This document shows, one piece after another, positions 58,118 to 64,000 of a stretch of 64,000 nt of DNA. This DNA is from Euonymus europaeus (Eukaryota; Streptophyta; Magnoliopsida; Celastrales; Celastraceae): NCBI GenBank assembly GCA_963580455.1, contig OY756957.1, forward strand, positions 24,086,501-24,150,500, in the 5' to 3' direction. The notes under the pieces were generated by a model, which saw nothing but the letters and a program-made list of their open reading frames with translations, searched no databases and was not told the DNA's origin. The position numbers and the translations under genes were made by a program. Every line of letters begins with the position of its first letter. Position 1 is the first letter of the stretch.

Positions 58118-58689
58118 ATTTCACTACAATATCAAATATTGGAGTGAGTAATCAAAATAATATAATCACTATAATCACAATGAAAACTATAAAACACTTT
58201 AAGGTATATACCTTGTCAAATAAATTTGTGTCTTAGAAAATTAGCAACTAGGTTGGTTCCCAGGAAAGAGGGGGCCTTCCAAATAATATGATGCGCAATT
58301 AGATAACCCCTTTCCTAGACAGAACTTTCCAAGATATCACAATTCCAAATCACAAATAAAATGTGACAAGTTATATACCAACATACAAATAAGATATATA
58401 TTAAATGGGGCAGTTTAGTATATCAATAAGTCTGTAATAAAACATATAATTCATATTTATATATATTCAATGAGACGTTGCACAACTATGACAACGACAA
58501 AACAAAGTTTATACAAAGTCTATATTTCAATCAACGTGAACGAAATTCTTGATATCATGCAATTATATATATTGACTGTTTCTGGGCATAAGAAAAGTTA
58601 ATAACATGCACGTATAAGCAAATGAACAAGAACAAAAGTGAATTGCAAATTTCAAAGCATACGTGCATATATTAAATATTAAAAGAATT

Positions 58690-58852
58690 TGCAATTGATT
58701 CTATTTATATATATCTACTATTCACAGATTAAATTATATATTTTCACATGCAAGTTCACAGTGGCATGCAAATATAAGATAACAGTGGCATATAAACACA
58801 AAACAACCGTTGCTTGCAAATACAAAAATCAGTGTTGTAATCACCTTAAGAA
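58690..58852 (-). repeat. Short sub-repeats in the leader next to the 5' LTR
   Basis: Variants of CAGTGGCATGCAAATA recur (CACAGTGGCATGCAAATATA, AACAGTGGCATATAAACA, AACCGTTGCTTGCAAATAC) between about 58755 and 58823. Confidence 0.55.
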
Positions 58853-59580
58853 TGTTGGAAATATTGGTTAATAATGAATTATTTCCAAAGATATTATTAA
58901 TATATATATATGCAAGATATATCGATATCAAGAAATAACAAAATACAAATCTACCAATATTACAAATTACCAAACAATGAGTTGAGGAGAGAGCAATGTT
59001 CACATATATATATATCCACAAGACAACAATAATGAAGTTTTGAAGTCTATATAACAAGTACAATGAAACTAGTAAATTTTACCACCAATTACCAAAATCG
59101 GCAGAAACAAAGTTGACGGAATGGAGTGAGGCACGGTTTTTGCCGAATCTCCTTAAGGTGATTAGCGCCCAGCCACTCGTGTCAAGGCTCTTCTCGGATG
59201 AACACCTCCCAAGATACAACACTCCTTTTGCTTGTGAGAGACACACCAAAACAAGCAAACTCTTTCGAACCAGAAATGAATTTGTACTCTCACAGATGTG
59301 AACTCAAAATGGAAACAAAGAAAAAGAGAAATTGCTAGGAAAATGGCAGCAAGATGGGGAGAGAGTTGCTGGAAATTCCGTCCTATTTTCAAGCATTGGG
59401 GGCTCTATTTATAGCTTATAGAGCCCAACACATTGCCACAAAATCAGCCACAAAATTAGCCACTATGTTGTCCACTTTGACCCCCTAAAATCAGCCACTA
59501 TCCCACAAAATCAGTCACTACCCCATTATCTTTAAGTCCCATTATCTCTAGGTTGTTTGTTGAAACATTCAAATCCAACA
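58853..59580 (-). repeat. 5' LTR of the minus-strand copia element
   Basis: 728 bp, about 98.6% like the other LTR by manual count, with the same TG...CA ends. Confidence 0.93.
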
Positions 59581-59585
59581 TTTAT

Positions 59586-60865
59586 AACTTTTATTTAGGA
59601 GATCATAAACAAGCTTTAAAACAACACATACACTAATGAAAAACATACACAATGGATTACGTTAAAGCAACTAACATATAAAGTTTCATCATGTACATTT
59701 AGCCATATCATAAAACAACAAAAAATCATAATTCTTATGAAACATTGACCTAATATGTATCTCAAAGAATGTTAATTTAAAATCAAAGATTCAAACAACT
59801 AACAAACATAAATAAAAATTAAAACACGTAATAATTCAAACAAATATACTCTAAACTCAAAATCAAAAACGAAAATCAAAGACATAACATATAAACCATA
59901 TGAATTGAAAAAGATTCATGAGTTGGATTGAAAAAAAAAATACAAGAAAACTCAATTTCTTGACAAAATTTTCTCTCATTCGCAAAACATATATAAAACC
60001 TTGATCTTCTCAAAAAAATCAGCAAGAAAATCAAAGATTGTTGTCTCATCGTAGGCATGCTTAAAATAAGTGAAGAACAATGGTTGAATGATGAAAATTG
60101 ATCAAGAATCTAGGTCATACAAAGAGCACGCGTGAAGAGAATGAAAAGAGAAAAAGATGGTGCGAAACATTGATTTTGTTTTTAATTTGAATTTAAATAA
60201 TCATTAAATCTTATTTTATTTCCTTAAAGATACAATCAAGGTTAGTTTAGTTATTATGAAAAATAAAATTAATAGTTTGTTCTTTTTGGACTATTGGTTG
60301 TCCTTTTTTTTATTGTATTTTGAATTTATTAGACTTATTGGGATAAAACTTATATGAGTGTCCTTATTAGAATAAACTTTTAGATGAGAGACTTATCCCT
60401 AATTTTCTATATATATGTAATGTGCACTAATAAGAAATTTGGTACTTAGGTCCGAGGTCCAAGCTCGAAGCCCAACCTATTAGTCCGAGTTACTTGGGTC
60501 CAGGTCGGGCTTCGGCTTACGAAATTGTCTTAGGCTCGGCCTAAAATTTTCTAGTCAGCCCGACTTGACCCGATGCCAATCCATATGACCAACTCAACCA
60601 GTCGTTAAGTGTAAAATTTTTGTTTGCACAAGTTTGACGATAATGTTCAAAAGACAACTTTGTCTGATATCATTCTCAATTAACAAAAAAAAATAGACAT
60701 GCAACATAGTTTGAAATGATATATATTCTTTCAAATTCTTCAATGAAAAGCTAGTTTTATTGATCATTCACATTTTTTTAAAAAAAGAAAAAAGGTGGAA
60801 TTTATACAATTGAAACCTCCTTCCAATTAAGTCATGAGCAAAGATAGTTTTACAAGTACCAGCTA
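59586..60865. other. Intergenic DNA downstream of the transporter gene
   Basis: AT-rich. A GGCCC/GGCTCGG-rich stretch at 60440-60590 is like that at 50820-51010 and is probably the end of an old non-autonomous element. No gene was recognised. Confidence 0.4.
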
Positions 60866-62697
60866 CTATGCTGAAGTCGACCTTCCCAGTTCAACATCTG
60901 AATTGCGTGAATGACAACTTAGTTTCTCCTCTGCTTCCTGCTGCTTCAAGTTGTCATAGAGAGGAGCATTCTTTGTCTCTGGAAGCCACAAACTTACGAT
61001 TCCACTTAAAATGGACAAGATCCCGAATACGAGGAAGGAAAGAGAAGGGCTCACACGGCCGAGAACAACCAGCATTGGTGCTACTGATGCCCCTAGCATC
61101 AGCGCTTGGCGCAACATCGAGACTGCAAAGTTTCTTACATTGGTGGGGAAGAGCTCGACGCAGTATATGTACAAAACATCAAATGCTGTTGAAGCAGCCA
61201 TGAATCCTACTGCTCCAAGAGTCAGTTGAGGCCAATTCCCGCCGGCTTTCTGATCTGTCTTTCCGTGGCCTCTTCGGGAGAAAATTATGCAGAGAATGCA
61301 TGAAATTCCAGCTAAATATGCAGACTGAGAGAAGAGCAGACGCCGGTTTGTGAAGCTCAAGAGTACACTGCCAATGAAGACTGCAGGAATCTCCATCAGC
61401 GCGTTAAGTGCGACTGAGAAATACAGATTGAAATTGAGGTTCTCAACATTAAGTTGAATCCCATAGTAAACAAAACCAACTCCGAATCCAGCTACCATAA
61501 CCATGATCATCCTTTTCGCTGCCCATTTTGTTCTCCAAATGCTATCTTGAAGACTTTCTTCTTCTCCTGCTCTAGCTGCAGATGGGTTTACAAGACTTAG
61601 GTTCTCGGGCAGTTTCTTCCCATTAAGCCTTGCCAGCTTGTTCAGAACTTCAAGGGCTTCCTTGCTCCGTCCCCTGACGAGAAGCCAACGTGGAGACTCG
61701 GACACGAAAGGGAGTAGCAGAAGTGAGTAAGCAAGAGGAAGAAGTGAAATTATCTTGTACAAGTTTCTCCAAGAAGTCCTTGTAGGGTAGGCAATCAAGG
61801 GGAGGGAAAGAAAGCCTGCAGTGAAGAAAAAGAACCCGTATTGCCCAACTTGGCCGCGCCATTTGCGGCCAACAGCTTCTGTGGAGAGAACAAGGCAGCA
61901 AATTCCGATACCCGATCGAGAATAGCCATTGGCAAAACGTAGGAATGCATATATGTACACATTTGGTGATAGAGAAGTGAGAAAACCAGTTACAGAAGTT
62001 AAGAGGCATGAGAGTAAAACGGCTCTTTTCCTCCCCAGGAATGAATCGGCTAGACGACCATACATAGCTGACCCTGCAAGACAAAAAAATCACCAAAACA
62101 GACGTAAGAAGGTTTAAACCACGAAAACAGTCTCTGTACAATGCAGGAATTAGGCAGGGTACTCTGTTTCAACTCTTTACTCTTGTGTAGTATCGCAAAT
62201 AGTCCTGCTATTAACAGATTTCACAAGATCAAAGTACCTAAAAGTGAGCCGATAAAGAAGACTGAGGCGGGGAGTGCAGCGAGGAATTTTAGGTCACAGA
62301 TGAGACCCCATTCTGCAATGGTGGAGCTAGTATTTCCACCAACCCACTCCCAAGTTCCTGGCTCAAGTCCACACACAGAACCTCCTCCTTTGCTGTCACC
62401 ACTAATGCACAATGATGGACTAGGACTGTTACTAACTCCATGACCGATGTTTTTGCACCTCCAAGCGGGAGGTTGTGCATCGCTGAAGATGGTTATCAGT
62501 GTGTTTTGGGAATCAAACATCCATGCCAATGAAACCAAGAACACATGTAGCAACTGTGAGAACCCAAATGATCCTACATGTCCTTCTATCACTTCATCTA
62601 CTGTAAGCTCCAACTGGGGGGTTGTGGGCGGTGGTGATTCTTCTTTTTCCAACAAGCTCATGTTTCCTTGCACCAGATTCTGTGTTTCTTCTTCCAT
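60866..62697 (-). CDS. OCT: Organic cation/carnitine transporter (MFS), two exons, 555 aa
   Basis: Exon 1 is 62697-62238 (donor TTTTAG/GTACTT) and exon 2 is 62073-60866 (acceptor TTGCAG), joined in phase. The ATG at 62697 ([20 protein letters not shown]) is the first in frame. After a hydrophilic N-terminus come the first membrane segment ([19 protein letters not shown]), a long Cys-containing loop (WRCKNIG ... [20 protein letters not shown]), and the second segment ([17 protein letters not shown]). Exon 2 opens with the MFS loop motif [15 protein letters not shown]. It later has [12 protein letters not shown] after membrane segment 6, six further hydrophobic segments, and PETKNAPL before the cytosolic tail. 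These are the marks of plant OCT proteins, membrane carriers for carnitine and other organic cations. The frame is intact, and its length is normal to slightly long. Confidence 0.93.
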
Positions 62698-62756
62698 TTC
62701 TAGCACAACTTTTTGTTGTTGTTGCTGTTCTTGGAGGCCAGATAGCCAGAGTTATC

Positions 62757-62765
62757 AAATTTATA
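62757..62765 (-). promoter_or_regulatory. TATA box of the transporter gene
   Basis: The minus strand reads GTATAAATTTG, about 60-68 bp upstream of the start codon, which would leave a short leader of about 30-35 nt. Confidence 0.5.
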
Positions 62766-64000
62766 CAACAGAGCAACAAATTGCTTTTAACTATTTAATT
62801 AGACAACTACAGAGAAAGAGTATGATCGTGATGGAATGCTAGGCAAGTGCCTATCCATTTGTAGTCATTTGAGCTGCAGATAATTCTGTGTCATCTTTCC
62901 TGAAATAGCAGACTTTTCATTAAATATTTAATAATTGGGTGACCAAATGAAGTGCAGTTTCCATTCAAGTTCAGAAGTGATGATATGGAACTGCTTTTAC
63001 TGGATGCTAAAAGGCCATGGCACACATTGGTGGTTTTTGTATTAAACGAGGTGAGATTTCAATAACCATGTGTTCCCAATGCGTTTCAATAGAATTAAGG
63101 TCAAATTTCAATCTGTACGCTGCCAAACTCTCTCCTTCCATCGGCTGCAGACATCGCTGCCAGGATTCTCATACGAGACTCCAGTTAGTCAATTACAAGT
63201 GCAAATTCAACATGTCACCGCTAGTATTACTCTGCATTTCAGAACTTGAGAGTTATTGGGAGGAAGAAAAAAAAAGAAAAAGAAATTATGGTTATCTGAG
63301 TGGAACAAAAATGCTCATCCAGAATTTTTTTTGGCTTCGAGTCAGAATGCACTAACTTCTCTTTCAGTAGTGCTAAGACTTTACAAGGTGCATTTTCTGC
63401 TGGAAGACATTGTCATTTAGTAAATACATCTAAAGTTGTAATTTATAAACAATAATATATGTACACACCCACTTAACAAACATTAAAAATATGTAACATG
63501 AATTTCTCCCGTCCTAAAAGGTAACATGGCATCAGAGCGAGATCTTGGGAATATATGTGGAAAAAAAGAAGAAGATGAAGTGTTGTTTATATGAATGTAG
63601 GAGGCTCAACTCAATAGTTTAAGCTTTTGAGTTGATGGGTTTTCTTCCATGTCATAGCATGCCATGCAGACCCTTGTAACGTGGGTTCCCCATCCTGAAA
63701 ACGTAACATAATTGAGTTTCTATATGTGGTTCTAAGATTCCCAAAGCACCCAACATCTGTATACACAAAGTAATGTCACTAAGAAGAGGAATGACAGGGA
63801 TGGTGTGGGAATACATGATCCCCGAATGTAGGGAAATTAGGTATTTAGTGGCCACGTAGAGAGAGTGTTCATGTGGATATCCATCAATAAAAGCTTTATC
63901 TTGCTAATTAAGTGCCAACTGACGTTAATACACTCACAAATAAAGGATTGGTTAACCGTATTTGAAATTAAAGGTGATAATCTGACAAAGACAACTTCGA
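62766..64000. other. Upstream region of the transporter gene and intergenic DNA
   Basis: No further gene was recognised. At 63535-63546 the string TGGCATCAGAGC, preceded by ACA, resembles the primer binding site next to an LTR end; no partner repeat is in the window. Confidence 0.4.

Larger units (their letters stand above)
53454..59580 (-). mobile_element. Ty1/copia element on the minus strand lacking the Gag capsid region
   Basis: Long terminal repeats at 53454-54185 (732 bp) and 58853-59580 (728 bp) have TGTTGGA...TCCAACA ends and are flanked by TTTAT on both sides (53449-53453, 59581-59585). I count about ten substitutions and one 4-bp TA-run difference (about 1.4%), so it is older than the element at 33.7 kb. 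A purine tract (TGTGGGGGAT, minus sense) adjoins the left LTR. Pol domains run from 58117 to 54765. The DNA next to the 5' LTR does not look like the usual initiator-Met primer site. Frame breaks make it defective. Confidence 0.95.

Noticed and set aside
60866..62065. Transporter as a single-exon 399-residue protein
   Set aside because: An upstream exon with the first membrane segments joins in phase at consensus splice sites, giving the usual family length.

Overview
The window is nuclear DNA from a eudicot plant. It contains intron-bearing plant genes with GT/AG junctions, a CYC/TB1-type TCP gene with an ECE motif, many Ty1/copia-type retrotransposons, a TRIM, plant-type MITEs and AT-rich intergenic DNA with long (TA)n runs. 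The species cannot be named from the sequence alone. No prokaryotic or organellar gene block was seen. GENES. Five host loci are supported: the last exon of an HD-ZIP IV homeodomain gene at the left edge (+, to 250); an FAD-dependent monooxygenase of the MO1/MO2 type (-, 6693-9851, multi-exon, swollen by transposon insertions in one intron); a small single-exon conserved plant protein (-, 19041-19487); a two-exon CYCLOIDEA/TB1-clade TCP transcription factor (-, 43605-44988), whose leader holds a tandem repeat and an upstream ORF; and a two-exon organic cation/carnitine transporter of the MFS (-, 60866-62697). A short FAR1-like fragment (4543-5035) and a broken Myb/SANT-like gene (5632-5978) are probably transposase-related relics. 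MOBILE DNA fills most of the rest. Well-delimited elements are: a 342-bp TRIM with identical 116-bp terminal repeats (3236-3577); a 1.5-kb hAT-like element that has captured an exon of myo-inositol-phosphate synthase (16644-18150); a Harbinger/Tourist-like MITE (19943-20211); a Mutator-type MITE (20521-20883); a 914-bp MULE with a 9-bp target duplication (28061-28974), itself inside a larger TIR element (27838-29793); a young copia element with 598-bp LTRs (33684-38957) inserted in a LINE remnant; a Pack-MULE-like element carrying a C2H2 zinc-finger fragment (48057-49169); and a minus-strand copia element with about 730-bp LTRs and no Gag capsid region (53454-59580), inserted beside a MULE-transposase-like fragment. 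Several further copia fragments lie at 10991-12511, 21851-23210 and 25718-27799. LAYOUT. 0-10 kb is gene-bearing with small elements; 10-33 kb is layered transposon debris around one small gene; 33-39 kb is the young copia element; 39-48 kb is TCP gene territory; 48-60 kb is transposon-rich again; 60-63 kb is the transporter. The host genes show no shared pathway. The most interesting features are the two gene-capturing DNA transposons, the repeat-built upstream ORF ahead of the TCP gene, and the two copia elements with unusual Gag-Pol arrangements.
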